In this document: piece after piece, positions 23,406 through 31,609 of the stretch
Layout: each line of letters opens with the position of its first letter
Numbering within the stretch: the stretch's first letter is position 1
Assembly: GCA_016928115.1 (NCBI GenBank)
Contig: JAFGLI010000013.1
Span: forward strand, 1-56,580
Length of the DNA stretch: 56,580 nucleotides
Reading direction: 5' to 3'
From: Candidatus Woesearchaeota archaeon
Lineage (GTDB): Archaea; Nanobdellota; Nanobdellia; Woesearchaeales; UBA9642
Notes under the pieces: generated by a model
Seen by the model: the letters and a program-made list of their open reading frames with translations, nothing else
Databases searched by the model: none
Told to the model about the DNA's origin: nothing
Position numbers and translations under genes: made by a program

Positions 23406-23693
23406 ATGGCAATGAAGAAAGGCTTTAAGAATAAAACAAGGCATAAGCTGAGAAAAAACATTAAAGAAAAGGGTAAAATAAGCATTACCCGCTATATGAA
23501 TGAATTCAAAAAAGGGGATAAAGTTTCCATAAAAATAGATTCAAGTGTTAATAAAGGCATGCCGCACCCCAATTATCACGGAAAAACCGGCGTGGTTGTG
23601 GAAAAAGCAGGCGAATGCTATAAGACAAAAATCAGGGACAAAAACAAGGAAAAAATATTGATTGTCCATCCCATTCATTTAAACAGACTGTAA
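23406..23693 (+). CDS. rpl21e: 50S ribosomal protein eL21 (L21e)
   Basis: A 95-aa protein with GFKNKTRHKLRKN at the N-terminus and the SH3-like segment GMPHPNYHGKTGVVVEK followed by the C-terminal VHPIHLNRL. A TATA-like TATTTATAAA (about 23372-23381) lies 25-30 bases upstream, so it can start its own leaderless transcript. eL21, RpoF and DUF655 in this order are a conserved archaeal cluster. Confidence 0.96.
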   Translation: MAMKKGFKNKTRHKLRKNIKEKGKISITRYMNEFKKGDKVSIKIDSSVNKGMPHPNYHGKTGVVVEKAGECYKTKIRDKNKEKILIVHPIHLNRL

Positions 23694-23714
23694 AAAACAA
23701 AAGGAGAATAAAAA

Positions 23715-24059
23715 ATGACCAAATCTGAAATTCTGGAAGAAGAGCCATTGGATATGAAATCAACGCTCAAAGAGCTTAAAATAATAGAGAAAAGGGATAA
23801 AGAACTGACTTTCAGGGGAGAAAAAACTTATAACTACCTTAAATCATTCAAATTCCCAAGCGACAAGGACATAAAGGAGATGTATGAAGATATAGAAAAG
23901 CTGAATATTGCCAGATTAAAGCCTGTGCATATAAATAAGATTATTGACATCATGCCTAAAACTATCGAAGACTTGAAGATTGTTATGAAAGGATACTCAT
24001 TGACTATTGATAATGAAGGCATGGAGAAAATCATAAAGGTTGTAAAAAAATTTAAATGA
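23715..24059 (+). CDS. rpoF: RNA polymerase subunit F (Rpb4)
   Basis: A 114-aa helical protein of the archaeal RpoF family: an N-terminal beta/turn region then the HRDC-like four-helix domain ending with IARLKPVHINKIIDIMPKTIEDLKIVMKG, which is typical. With subunit E it forms the stalk of RNA polymerase. GGAGAATAAAA precedes the ATG, giving a Shine-Dalgarno. The gene ends 22 bases before the alternating palindrome array, which separates it from DUF655. Confidence 0.92.
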   Translation: MTKSEILEEEPLDMKSTLKELKIIEKRDKELTFRGEKTYNYLKSFKFPSDKDIKEMYEDIEKLNIARLKPVHINKIIDIMPKTIEDLKIVMKGYSLTIDNEGMEKIIKVVKKFK

Positions 24060-24081
24060 TTATTTCTTTTTTATAATTTCT

Positions 24082-24270
24082 TAAGTTAGGGAATTCCGTA
24101 ACTTACGAAAAACACCTTGTTTTTTTAAGTTAGGAAAAACTGAGTTTTTCCGTAACTTACGGAAATAATATATTTCCTAAGTTCGAAAATGTTCCATTTT
24201 CGTAACTTACGAAAACACATTATTGTGTTTTCTAAGTTAGGAATTTTGCAAGCAAAATTCCGTAACCTTT
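24082..24270. repeat. Alternating-orientation palindrome array A
   Basis: Seven different palindromes (each GAA...TTC or close, 8-22 bases) are separated by a short word that alternates between TAAGTTAG and its near-complement CGTAACTTAC. The TAAGTT words start at 24082, 24126, 24178 and 24233; the CGTAAC words at 24097, 24151, 24201 and 24261. The last palindrome is GAATTTTGCAAGCAAAATTC (24241-24260) and the last word runs into a TATA box (CCTTTATAAA, 24266-24275) for the DUF655 gene. Bases 24276-24384 hold nothing else recognisable. No cas genes and no direct-repeat structure are present. Confidence 0.9.
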
Positions 24271-24384
24271 ATAAATCACACTTACAATAAAATTATTAAG
24301 GCAGGGGGATATAACTATATATAATTAGTTAGAATAATTTACATAGTATGATATTTAATGTTAAAATAGGCTGGAGGTTTTCAG

Positions 24385-24972
24385 ATGATTGAAGAAAGAA
24401 GGCAAAATCATGAAAAAAGGCACAGGGAGGAATATGTTATTGTATTAGATTTCCTTCCGAACGGCTATCCTTTTGACAAAAGGCCAAGCCACAAGAAAAA
24501 GCCTATTGCCCAGGCCATTGGAAAGAATTATTTTTCATTGCTTGAAATAGTCCCGAAAAAAGAAATATTCCTGCAGCCTTATTCTGAAGTATATATCGGG
24601 GAAGGTAAAAGGGAGCAGATACATCATATAAAAGGAAGATTAGCGCTGGATAAATTAACTAACACTGCACAATCAGAACTAAAACATATAGTGAAAAAAA
24701 TAGTTGATGAAAACGAGAAAAAATTCGTTGATTTCTTCAATAGGGCACAGCCCCTTACAACCAGGATGCACTCCCTTGAATTACTGCCCGGACTTGGAAA
24801 AAAACACATGTGGGAGATAATAGAGGAAAGAAAAGGAAAGCCTTTTGAAAGCTTTAATGATATAAAGAAAAGGGTAAAGCTGATGCCTGACCCTGAAAAA
24901 GCAATCATCTCAAGAATCCTCAAAGAATTAAATGATAACGAAAAGCATTATGTTTTCGTAGATAAGAGATAA
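24385..24972 (+). CDS. DUF655 (COG1491) RNA/DNA-binding-type protein
   Basis: A 195-aa DUF655 protein. The N-terminus has the OB-like block EEYVIVLDFLPNGYPFDKRP and EPIAQAIGKNYFSLLE-like wording, and the C-terminus a helix-hairpin-helix (LELLPGLGKKHMWEIIEER). Family function is unknown; it is nearly always with eL21 and RpoF, which suggests a role in translation or transcription. A Shine-Dalgarno (GGAGG) lies just before the ATG. The methyltransferase KsgA, common downstream, is replaced here by an unrelated small gene. Confidence 0.9.
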   Translation: MIEERRQNHEKRHREEYVIVLDFLPNGYPFDKRPSHKKKPIAQAIGKNYFSLLEIVPKKEIFLQPYSEVYIGEGKREQIHHIKGRLALDKLTNTAQSELKHIVKKIVDENEKKFVDFFNRAQPLTTRMHSLELLPGLGKKHMWEIIEERKGKPFESFNDIKKRVKLMPDPEKAIISRILKELNDNEKHYVFVDKR

Positions 24973-24998
24973 TAAATAAGGAGGATTATTAAACTAAA

Positions 24999-25358
24999 AT
25001 GCTAGGAGCAACAAAAGAGGAAATTAAAAGAAGGGAGAAAATAATACAGGAAGAGTATGGAGAAATTATTCGCCATTTGAATCCTGAATTAGATAATGTA
25101 GATTGGAAAAAATGCCCTTGTTGTGGCCTCAGTACTTTCACATATGAACCGAAACTTGAGGAAAATCGTTGTTATAATGAAGCATGCAGATTTTCAGATA
25201 AAGTTGGTATTGCTCCTGATGTGCCTATGTCTTTTCTAGAACATTGCCTTTCTGCAGCTAAGTCTCCTGTCCGGAAAAAAATAATTGAAGAAGTTATTAA
25301 CAAAACAAAAGAAGCAGATGAAAGATATTACAGAAAAAGCAAATATTGCTTAGATTAA
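24999..25358 (+). CDS. Small zinc-ribbon-like protein, unknown
   Basis: A 119-aa protein that I do not recognise. It has a putative zinc site made of CPCCG (near residue 39) and CYNEAC (near 60), flanked by charged helices. It follows DUF655 by 26 bases on the same strand and is convergent with eL15. A GGAGG lies about 14 bases before the ATG, further than ideal. Context hints at an RNA- or ribosome-related role, without direct evidence. Confidence 0.6.
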   Translation: MLGATKEEIKRREKIIQEEYGEIIRHLNPELDNVDWKKCPCCGLSTFTYEPKLEENRCYNEACRFSDKVGIAPDVPMSFLEHCLSAAKSPVRKKIIEEVINKTKEADERYYRKSKYCLD

Positions 25359-25382
25359 AGAAATCTCTTAAAATAGATTATT

Positions 25383-25892
25383 TTATCTTTTTGATGAAGA
25401 CCTTCTTCCTGAAGAAGTCAATCCCCTGAATGTCCTGCCTTTTTTCTTAGCCAGGTTTCTCAGGTTTTTGTCTGCCAGAATCTGTGGATGGTTCCTGTCA
25501 ACCATTATTACTTCATAAAAAGAAATCTTTCCGGTATTACCAACCCAGTAGCTGTTAAGAACCTCGCAGTTTTTGAATTTCCTGTTTGCCCTTTCCTCAG
25601 CTATCTGCTGGTAGTTCTTATGCACTATCTTTTTTCTTCTCCTGTGCTTGCTTCTCCTTCCTGCCTTGAATTTCGGCCTCTGCCTTCCTCCTTTCTTAAC
25701 TCTCTGCCTCACCAGAATAAAACCTGTTTTTGGCTTGTAGCCTAAGTTTCTGGCCCGGTCTAATCTCGTAGGCCTTTCTATTCTTACAGTTGAAGGCTGC
25801 TTTGACCATTCAATAAGCCTTTCTTTATATAAATCGCCCAGATTTTTCTGGGGCTTTTTCCATATTTCCTTTATATACTTATAAACTCCCAT
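25383..25892 (-). CDS. rpl15e: 50S ribosomal protein eL15 (L15e)
   Basis: A 169-aa, very basic protein. KYIKEIWKKPQ at the N-terminus, RIERPTRLDRARNLGYKPKTGFILVRQRV in the middle and GRTFRGLTSSGRRS at the C-terminus are diagnostic. In many archaea eL15 starts the operon leading to Pop5, PsmA and the exosome; here that operon is 23 kb away on the other strand, so the classic superoperon is split. Confidence 0.96.
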   Translation of the reverse strand: MGVYKYIKEIWKKPQKNLGDLYKERLIEWSKQPSTVRIERPTRLDRARNLGYKPKTGFILVRQRVKKGGRQRPKFKAGRRSKHRRRKKIVHKNYQQIAEERANRKFKNCEVLNSYWVGNTGKISFYEVIMVDRNHPQILADKNLRNLAKKKGRTFRGLTSSGRRSSSKR

Positions 25893-26052
25893 GATTTATT
25901 GTTGTGAAAAAATAACTATTTATAAATCTTGCTTTTTTATTGTTTTGTTTAATACGGAACTTGAATATCTTTAATAAATAGACTGAAAATTCATAAATTT
26001 TATAAACATCAAAAGTTATTTTCTTGGGTATAGGAATAAAAAGGGGGATAAT

Positions 26053-26463
26053 ATGGCAAAAGAAAAAGGAGAATCAGATAAAAGTAATAATGGAGAGAGT
26101 GACATAAAAAACAAAGGAAAAATAAAGGATGCAACAGCTAAAGACAGTACAAAAACAATCGAACTCGGCGGAAATATTGTTCTTACAGGATTTAATGACC
26201 TTGATTATTCTGAAATGATTGTAGTGAAAAAATTAATAGGCTCTGCAACAAAAAAGATGAGCAACCACTGCGATAAAATAGAGGAAATGAAACTTACGCT
26301 TAAGAAAATACATGAAATAGAGGGTAATGCAAAATATGAACTGCACGGCCAGCTTATCTGCAATGGAAAAAGCTATAATTCTGAATTCGTGGATAAAAAC
26401 ATATATATAGCAATAGATCAGGTAACAAAAAAGATCTTAAATGAATTAGCAAAGAAGAAATAA
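26053..26463 (+). CDS. HPF/RaiA-like small protein (possible ribosome hibernation factor)
   Basis: A 136-aa protein. After a charged, low-complexity N-terminus of about 35 residues, the order of elements resembles the HPF/RaiA fold: strand IELGGNIVLTG, a helix with YSEMIVVKKLIGSATKKM, strand EEMKLTLKKI, strand AKYELHGQLICNG, strand SYNSEFVDKN, then helix IYIAIDQVTKKILNELAKK. The YxAID wording near the end matches HPF 'MYAAID'. HPF binds the 30S decoding region during dormancy. The call is by pattern only, but it lies between eL15 and eS6. GGGGG before the ATG is the Shine-Dalgarno. Confidence 0.5.
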   Translation: MAKEKGESDKSNNGESDIKNKGKIKDATAKDSTKTIELGGNIVLTGFNDLDYSEMIVVKKLIGSATKKMSNHCDKIEEMKLTLKKIHEIEGNAKYELHGQLICNGKSYNSEFVDKNIYIAIDQVTKKILNELAKKK

Positions 26464-26517
26464 TTATCTTAATAATTTTATTGTAAGTGTGAAAAGAATA
26501 TAGACAAATATTAATGA

Positions 26518-27150
26518 TTAATTTTTCTTTTTATTATCAGGCTCTGTTTTTTCTTCAGTTTTATTCTCTTCTTTTTCCTCTTTTGACTCTTCTTTATTTT
26601 CTTTCCCTTCTGGTTTCTTTTCAGGCTCTTCTTCCTTTTTTTCTTCAGTTTTTGTTTCTTTTGCCTTTGTTTCTGATTTCTCTTTAGTTTCTGTTTTCTC
26701 CTCTTTTGGTTTTTCCTGTGGTTTTTCCTCCTCTACATTATCTCCTGTTTTTTCTTTTGGCTCCTCTGTTTTTCCTTCCCCTTCATTTGCTAAAGGGGCT
26801 TTTCCTTTTTTCAGAATCTTAAGATTAATTTGTGCTGTTTTGGCATAAACAGTATTGCCAACAACAGTCCTTTTTATCCTCATCCCTTTCCTTGTTTTTT
26901 TATTGCCTGTTGTTCTCCCGCACAAAAGAACTTTTTTTCTTCCACTGACATCAACATCCTTTCTCATCGGAAAGCCGCAATGGTCGCTTCCGCCGGTAAA
27001 TTCAAACTCATAGCCCTCAAAACCAATCAAATCACCTTTGAAATTATCGCCTATCTTTTTGCCTCTAAGAGCTTTTGATTTAGCCTCATCTAGCTTAAAG
27101 TTGTATGTCTTTCCCTCTTTTGGGTCTGATATATTAATGTTTATCTCCAT
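26518..27150 (-). CDS. rps6e: 30S ribosomal protein eS6 (S6e) with long charged tail
   Basis: A 210-aa protein. The first ~115 residues are a complete archaeal eS6 (INISDPKEGKTYNFKLDE; LIGFEGYEFEFTGGSDHCGFPMRKDV; RKGMRIKRTVVGNTVYAKTAQINLKIL). The last ~90 residues are an almost pure Lys/Glu/Pro/Thr tail absent from most archaeal eS6 proteins. The ATG at 27150 is preferred to a TTG at 27171, which would overlap the uL16 stop. It is 17 bases after uL16. Confidence 0.93.
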   Translation of the reverse strand: MEININISDPKEGKTYNFKLDEAKSKALRGKKIGDNFKGDLIGFEGYEFEFTGGSDHCGFPMRKDVDVSGRKKVLLCGRTTGNKKTRKGMRIKRTVVGNTVYAKTAQINLKILKKGKAPLANEGEGKTEEPKEKTGDNVEEEKPQEKPKEEKTETKEKSETKAKETKTEEKKEEEPEKKPEGKENKEESKEEKEENKTEEKTEPDNKKKN

Positions 27151-27167
27151 TTTATCCCTTTTATTAT

Positions 27168-27692
27168 TCAATTATTTTTCATGACTTCTATTAAACATGA
27201 GCATGGAAATTTTGTTTTTGCCTTTCTTAAGGCATTTTTTGCCAAATCCAGGTTCTGTTTATCCACATCTATTTCAAAAACCGGCTGGTCTTTCTTGACC
27301 TGGGCAGCTATACCTATAACCTTGCCAAAAGACAAAGTCATACCAGTACTCATCCTGTCTGCACCTGCACCTGCAGCTATTGGATTTTCCCTTAATGCAT
27401 GATGGGGATAAACCCTTACTTTGAAATAATATCCCTTAGGGCCTAAAACTTTCTGCATTGTAAAGTTTGCAGTCATCCTTCCTGATTCTAAAGTATCATG
27501 CCTGAGCTGTACTGCTTTTTTCGGCTTTAAAAGTACTTTATACTCAAATTTCCTTCCAAGCTCTCCCATATCAAACTTTGTAACCTTGCATACAGGAACT
27601 GATTTTACATAAGACTTTTTCTTGTATTTAGATTTTCTTGTATAAGGCCTTTCAACTTTTGTGTAGGAAACTCCCTTTCTTAATCTTGCCAT
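27168..27692 (-). CDS. rpl10e: 50S ribosomal protein uL16 (archaeal L10e)
   Basis: A 174-aa uL16-family protein: N-terminal ARLRKGVSYTKVERPYTRKSKYK, the block HHALRENPIAAGAGADRMSTGMTLSFGKVIGIAAQV, and the C-terminal KAKTKFPCSCLIEV, all typical of archaeal L10e. It lies close to the peptidyl-transferase centre. It is transcribed together with eS6 downstream. Confidence 0.96.
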   Translation of the reverse strand: MARLRKGVSYTKVERPYTRKSKYKKKSYVKSVPVCKVTKFDMGELGRKFEYKVLLKPKKAVQLRHDTLESGRMTANFTMQKVLGPKGYYFKVRVYPHHALRENPIAAGAGADRMSTGMTLSFGKVIGIAAQVKKDQPVFEIDVDKQNLDLAKNALRKAKTKFPCSCLIEVMKNN

Positions 27693-27860
27693 ATTATGAA
27701 AAGAAAAAAGATGGGCTTTATAAAGGTTATGGAATTCTATGAATTCATTAACTTATGCTTTATTAAATTAAATTTCAATAATTTTATAAATAATCAAATA
27801 AAATAAAATTATGTTGTCTAAATTCAGATAATCCATAAAAAAGAGGGTTTTAAATAAAAA

Positions 27861-29768
27861 ATGGCTGAATTAAAGAAAGTATTATCTATGCCTGTAATGC
27901 TTATAATAACAATAAACTCCATAATGGGAACAGGCATCTTTTTTCTTCCTGCAATCGGGGCCCGGATAGCAGGCCCGGCTTCTATGATATCATGGGGGAT
28001 ATTAGCTATATTAAGCATTTATATAGCTATGTGTTTTGGTGAACTTACAAGCATGTTCCCGACAGCAGGAGGAGTGTATGAGTTCTCCAAGCAGGCATAC
28101 GGCGGTTTTTTTTCATTTATTATAGGATGGATAACTTTTTTAGCAGGAAACATCACTATTGCCATGCTTATAGTGGGGGCAATACAATATCTTTTACCCT
28201 TACAGATAATATGGCCTAAAATACTTATTTCCCTTATGTTTATACTTATATTTAACATCATTGCTTACAAGGGAATGAAACTGTCTTCAGTAATGCTTGT
28301 AACTTTTGGAATCATCACAATGTCCACCCTGATACTTTTAATTATCCCCAACTTAATCAAACTCAATATGAATAATTACCAGCCTTTTTTTGTTACACCA
28401 ATACCAATAATCTTTTTTGCTATATTCTTTATTGCGGAGACTTTTTTTGGGTGGGAAACAGCAACTTTTCTTGCAGGGGAAACAAAAGACGGTGAAAAAA
28501 CAATGCCTAAAGTACTTATTTTAGGCACAATCATAATAGCAATCATCTCCCTGACTTTTGTCTTCAGTTCACTGGGATTTGTCAGTTGGAAAGTTTTCGG
28601 CAATTTTGAAGCACCATTGGCTTACCTAGGAACTGCACATTACGGCTCATTGGGGGGGGATGTATTCACCATCCTCGTATATATGTCAATAATAGGCTCT
28701 GTTGCAGGATGGATTGTCTCTGCCCCAAGGCTTATACTTTCAATGGCTGAAGACAAATTACTTCCCCAGCAGCTTGCATCTATTCATCCAAAATATTTTA
28801 CACCACACAAAGCCATAATATTCCAGATCATAATCACATCAATACTTGTTGTTGTGGGCGCAGCCTCGTATGCTGTTTTGCTTGAGATGCTGCTTCCTTT
28901 CCTGATTTTTATGTATTCTGTTGTGTTAATAGCACTTGTTGTCCTAAGGTTTAAGAAACCCGAGATAAAAAGATACTATAAAGTGCCTTTCGGAAAAACT
29001 GGTCCTTTTTTAGTAATAGCATTCATGCTTTTTTTAATGTATATGTGGATTGAAAACTCAACTAATGCAGTGCAGATATTAAAGATAGGGGCAAGCTTCA
29101 TACTATTTGGAGTGCCTCTTTATTTTCTATTGCTGTTTTATTATGACCCTGATGCAATAATCAAAATCAATAATTACATTGCTTATCTCAAATTATGGTT
29201 TGAAAAAATACTATACCCCATAGGCTTAAGGACAAAATTATTTAATTTGGTGGGTGAATACAGGGAAAAAATAATCCTTGAATATGGCTCTAATGTTGGT
29301 ACACTAACAATGGAGCTGGCTGAAAGAGTGGGACCTAACGGAAAAATATATGCAACCGAGATGATAGAGAATAATTTAAAGATATTAAAAAAGAGGATTG
29401 ATAAAAAGGGGCATAAGCATGTTGAGCTGATTTATGACCCCCACCAGGTAAACCGAATTCACCCGAAAATAGACTATGCAGACATGGTTTTCTCATCAGA
29501 AATGCTCAGTTACATACAGGATTTAGAAAAGGTATTGAAAGAAATCCACAAAATACTGCCTGAAAACGGCAGGATATGCTTTGTTGATTATATTGATTTT
29601 TTCAAGATTATGCCTAACGGAGGCCATTTATCTGACCTAAAAAAACTAAAGAAGAAATTTCTGGATGCAGGATTTTCAATAAATGTAGAAAAACATAAGG
29701 GGTTATTCTGGAACTACATTATTGTATATGGTATAAAAACAAGCAAAAAGGATATTGTTTTTGTGTGA
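27861..29768 (+). CDS. APC-family amino-acid permease fused to a methyltransferase
   Basis: A 635-aa fusion. Residues 1 to ~435 form a 12-helix APC transporter with the family start ITINSIMGTGIFFLPAIGARIAGPAS and the inner motif GGVYEFSKQAYGG. Residues ~450-635 form a soluble class I methyltransferase-like domain: motif I is EYGSNVGTLTMELAE, then KIYATEMIENNLKIL, a motif IV region DMVFSSEMLSYIQDL and the helix EIHKILPENGRICFVDY. The SAM loop reads GSNVG rather than GxGxG. No stop codon or frameshift separates the two parts. Amino-acid uptake with a modifying or sensing partner domain is inferred; substrate unknown. Confidence 0.85.
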   Translation: MAELKKVLSMPVMLIITINSIMGTGIFFLPAIGARIAGPASMISWGILAILSIYIAMCFGELTSMFPTAGGVYEFSKQAYGGFFSFIIGWITFLAGNITIAMLIVGAIQYLLPLQIIWPKILISLMFILIFNIIAYKGMKLSSVMLVTFGIITMSTLILLIIPNLIKLNMNNYQPFFVTPIPIIFFAIFFIAETFFGWETATFLAGETKDGEKTMPKVLILGTIIIAIISLTFVFSSLGFVSWKVFGNFEAPLAYLGTAHYGSLGGDVFTILVYMSIIGSVAGWIVSAPRLILSMAEDKLLPQQLASIHPKYFTPHKAIIFQIIITSILVVVGAASYAVLLEMLLPFLIFMYSVVLIALVVLRFKKPEIKRYYKVPFGKTGPFLVIAFMLFLMYMWIENSTNAVQILKIGASFILFGVPLYFLLLFYYDPDAIIKINNYIAYLKLWFEKILYPIGLRTKLFNLVGEYREKIILEYGSNVGTLTMELAERVGPNGKIYATEMIENNLKILKKRIDKKGHKHVELIYDPHQVNRIHPKIDYADMVFSSEMLSYIQDLEKVLKEIHKILPENGRICFVDYIDFFKIMPNGGHLSDLKKLKKKFLDAGFSINVEKHKGLFWNYIIVYGIKTSKKDIVFV

Positions 29769-29773
29769 TTTTA

Positions 29774-30706
29774 TTATTCCAAAGAATATTGTCTTCCGAA
29801 ATTCATATAAGGCATGAAACTGATTCCTCTGCCCATAAAAAAAGCCTGCTCATTTGACAGCTCATTAAGCAGTTGTAGAAATGATTTTTTGGTTTTATAT
29901 GAAACTAATTTTACACTAATATTCTCTTTTTCCTTTATATATTTTACAGCACTGTCTTTATCTCCTAATTCATCAACCAGGTTTAATTCCTTTGCCTCTA
30001 TGCCCAGATAAAATATTCCTGATGAAATCTCATCTTTCTGGGCTTGTGTTAAATTCCTGTTTTTCACAACTTCATCAATGAAAAACTCATGAATCTTATC
30101 CATCTTATTCTGCAATATAATCTCCTCCGGCTCAGAAAGCTCCCTGAAAGGGTCTCCTATATCCTTATAAGAGCCTGAAACCAGCCTTCTATAGGTTACA
30201 TTATAATTCTCAATAAACTCAGCGAATTCGAGATAAGATGAAATAACCCCCACAGAGCCGGTGATTGACATTTTATTTGCAACAATATAGTCGCATGAGC
30301 TTGCAATCCAGTATGCACCTGATGCGCCATATGCCCTTATCCATGCAACTGTGGTTTTATTGGTCTTTTTTATTGCAGATGCAATCTCATCAGTTGCAAC
30401 CGGAGAGCCGCCGGGAGAGTTTATCTCAAATATCATTGCCCTGATTGAAGGATTGCTGTCTGCTTTTTCAATCATACTTACAATTTCAGATGAATCACTA
30501 ACTTCTGAAGAGAACATTCCTGAAACAGAATCTGTTGTTATGGCCCCTTTTATGGGTATTAAGGCAACATTCCCAAAACCCTCTGTGTCACTGCCTAAAG
30601 CAAATAAGGATATTATGCCTGCTGAAATTAGTGCTGTTATGAATAATAAAAATAATATGATTATTATAATCAGAGTTTTGTTTTTCCGGTTATTGTTTTT
30701 TGCCAT
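29774..30706 (-). CDS. sppA: Signal peptide peptidase SppA (S49)
   Basis: A 310-aa membrane-anchored protease. One N-terminal helix (TLIIIIILFLLFITALISAG) precedes the S49 domain. The nucleophile is Ser129 in GASGAYWIAS and the general base Lys181 in GSYKDIG; the 52-residue spacing matches archaeal SppA. EINSPGGSP is the conserved upstream loop. It degrades signal peptides left in the membrane. Its start is 3 bases after the RDD gene stop, so the two are coupled. Confidence 0.94.
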   Translation of the reverse strand: MAKNNNRKNKTLIIIIILFLLFITALISAGIISLFALGSDTEGFGNVALIPIKGAITTDSVSGMFSSEVSDSSEIVSMIEKADSNPSIRAMIFEINSPGGSPVATDEIASAIKKTNKTTVAWIRAYGASGAYWIASSCDYIVANKMSITGSVGVISSYLEFAEFIENYNVTYRRLVSGSYKDIGDPFRELSEPEEIILQNKMDKIHEFFIDEVVKNRNLTQAQKDEISSGIFYLGIEAKELNLVDELGDKDSAVKYIKEKENISVKLVSYKTKKSFLQLLNELSNEQAFFMGRGISFMPYMNFGRQYSLE

Positions 30707-30709
30707 TTA

Positions 30710-31189
30710 TCAAACACCAAAAGTTGTTATTTTCTCAACTGTTCTTGTTTTTGTTATATGCTCTAAAAACCTGTATTTGTGGGTTAATAAATATATCGGT
30801 TCTGTTATCCAAAGAAGATAAAAAGGGAAAAAAGGTATAAGGAATATATTTCTCATCAGGGATTTTAAAAAGGTCGTATTGCCTCTGACATAAATATTCA
30901 TAAGCATCTTGCCAGGTGTTTGTTTCAGGAAGTATTCGGTTACTGAAAAATAAAATAAAAAAAGCATTGAAATTATGAACATAGAAGCATAAATATAGCC
31001 CGGAATTATAATATTGGTTTGTGTTAATAATCCAAACCCTGCTTCATAAGGAAAAGCTTTCAGGAAAAGGTGCCTGAAGGGCATGACTGCAACAAAATAA
31101 AGGACGATTACATCTATGAAAAAAGCCATAACTCTCCTGGAAAGAGAAGCATTTGTCTCATATTTTCTTAACTCAAGAGGTTTTGCCAT
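30710..31189 (-). CDS. RDD-family membrane protein
   Basis: A 159-aa protein. The N-terminal cytoplasmic part leads to SLSRRVMAFFIDVIVLYFVAV, the R-x-x-A-x-x-I-D signature of RDD proteins, followed by two further helices, a KQTPGKMLMNIYVR block (the family's T-xGK motif) and a final helix. RDD proteins are small transporters or membrane factors of mostly unknown substrate. It is upstream of and coupled to SppA, which suggests a joint role in envelope maintenance. Confidence 0.88.
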   Translation of the reverse strand: MAKPLELRKYETNASLSRRVMAFFIDVIVLYFVAVMPFRHLFLKAFPYEAGFGLLTQTNIIIPGYIYASMFIISMLFLFYFSVTEYFLKQTPGKMLMNIYVRGNTTFLKSLMRNIFLIPFFPFYLLWITEPIYLLTHKYRFLEHITKTRTVEKITTFGV

Positions 31190-31288
31190 ATTAAAGAAAA
31201 GATATTTTATATTTAAAAATTTAATGGTAAATTTAAAAGTAATAAAAAACCATAAGACTTATAAAAGAATAAATATTTATCACAAAAT

Positions 31289-31609
31289 ATGGATAAGAAT
31301 AATAATGAAGAAATAAAATTCCACATGAGGTTTCCCCGAAATAATGAGGTTCTCGGCATTGTGGAGCAGAGGCTGGGAGGAAGCAGGTCAAGAGTTAAAT
31401 GCCTTGACGGAAAAACACGAATTTGCAGGATTCCCGGAAGGCTGAAAAGAAGTTTATGGATAAGGGAGAATGATGTTGTTTTAATCGAGCCGTGGGAGCA
31501 CTGCGGTGATGAAAAAGGCGACATTATATACAAATACAGGCAGAACCAGGTTAGTACTTTAGAAAGAAAGGGATTGTTAAAAGGCCTGGAAGACGTTGAT
31601 GAGTTTTAA
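31289..31609 (+). CDS. eif1a: Translation initiation factor aIF1A
   Basis: A 106-aa S1/OB-fold protein: EVLGIVEQRLGGSRSRVKCLDGKTRICRIPGRLKRSLWIRENDVVLIEPW... matches aIF1A throughout. It binds the A site of the small subunit during initiation. TATTTATCAC lies just upstream of the ATG, and 4 bases of its 3' end overlap the convergent LspA gene. Confidence 0.95.
   Translation: MDKNNNEEIKFHMRFPRNNEVLGIVEQRLGGSRSRVKCLDGKTRICRIPGRLKRSLWIRENDVVLIEPWEHCGDEKGDIIYKYRQNQVSTLERKGLLKGLEDVDEF

Noticed and set aside
24082-24270. CRISPR array
   Set aside because: Repeats are 8-10 bases, alternate in orientation, and the spacers are palindromes of 8-22 bases; no cas genes are near.
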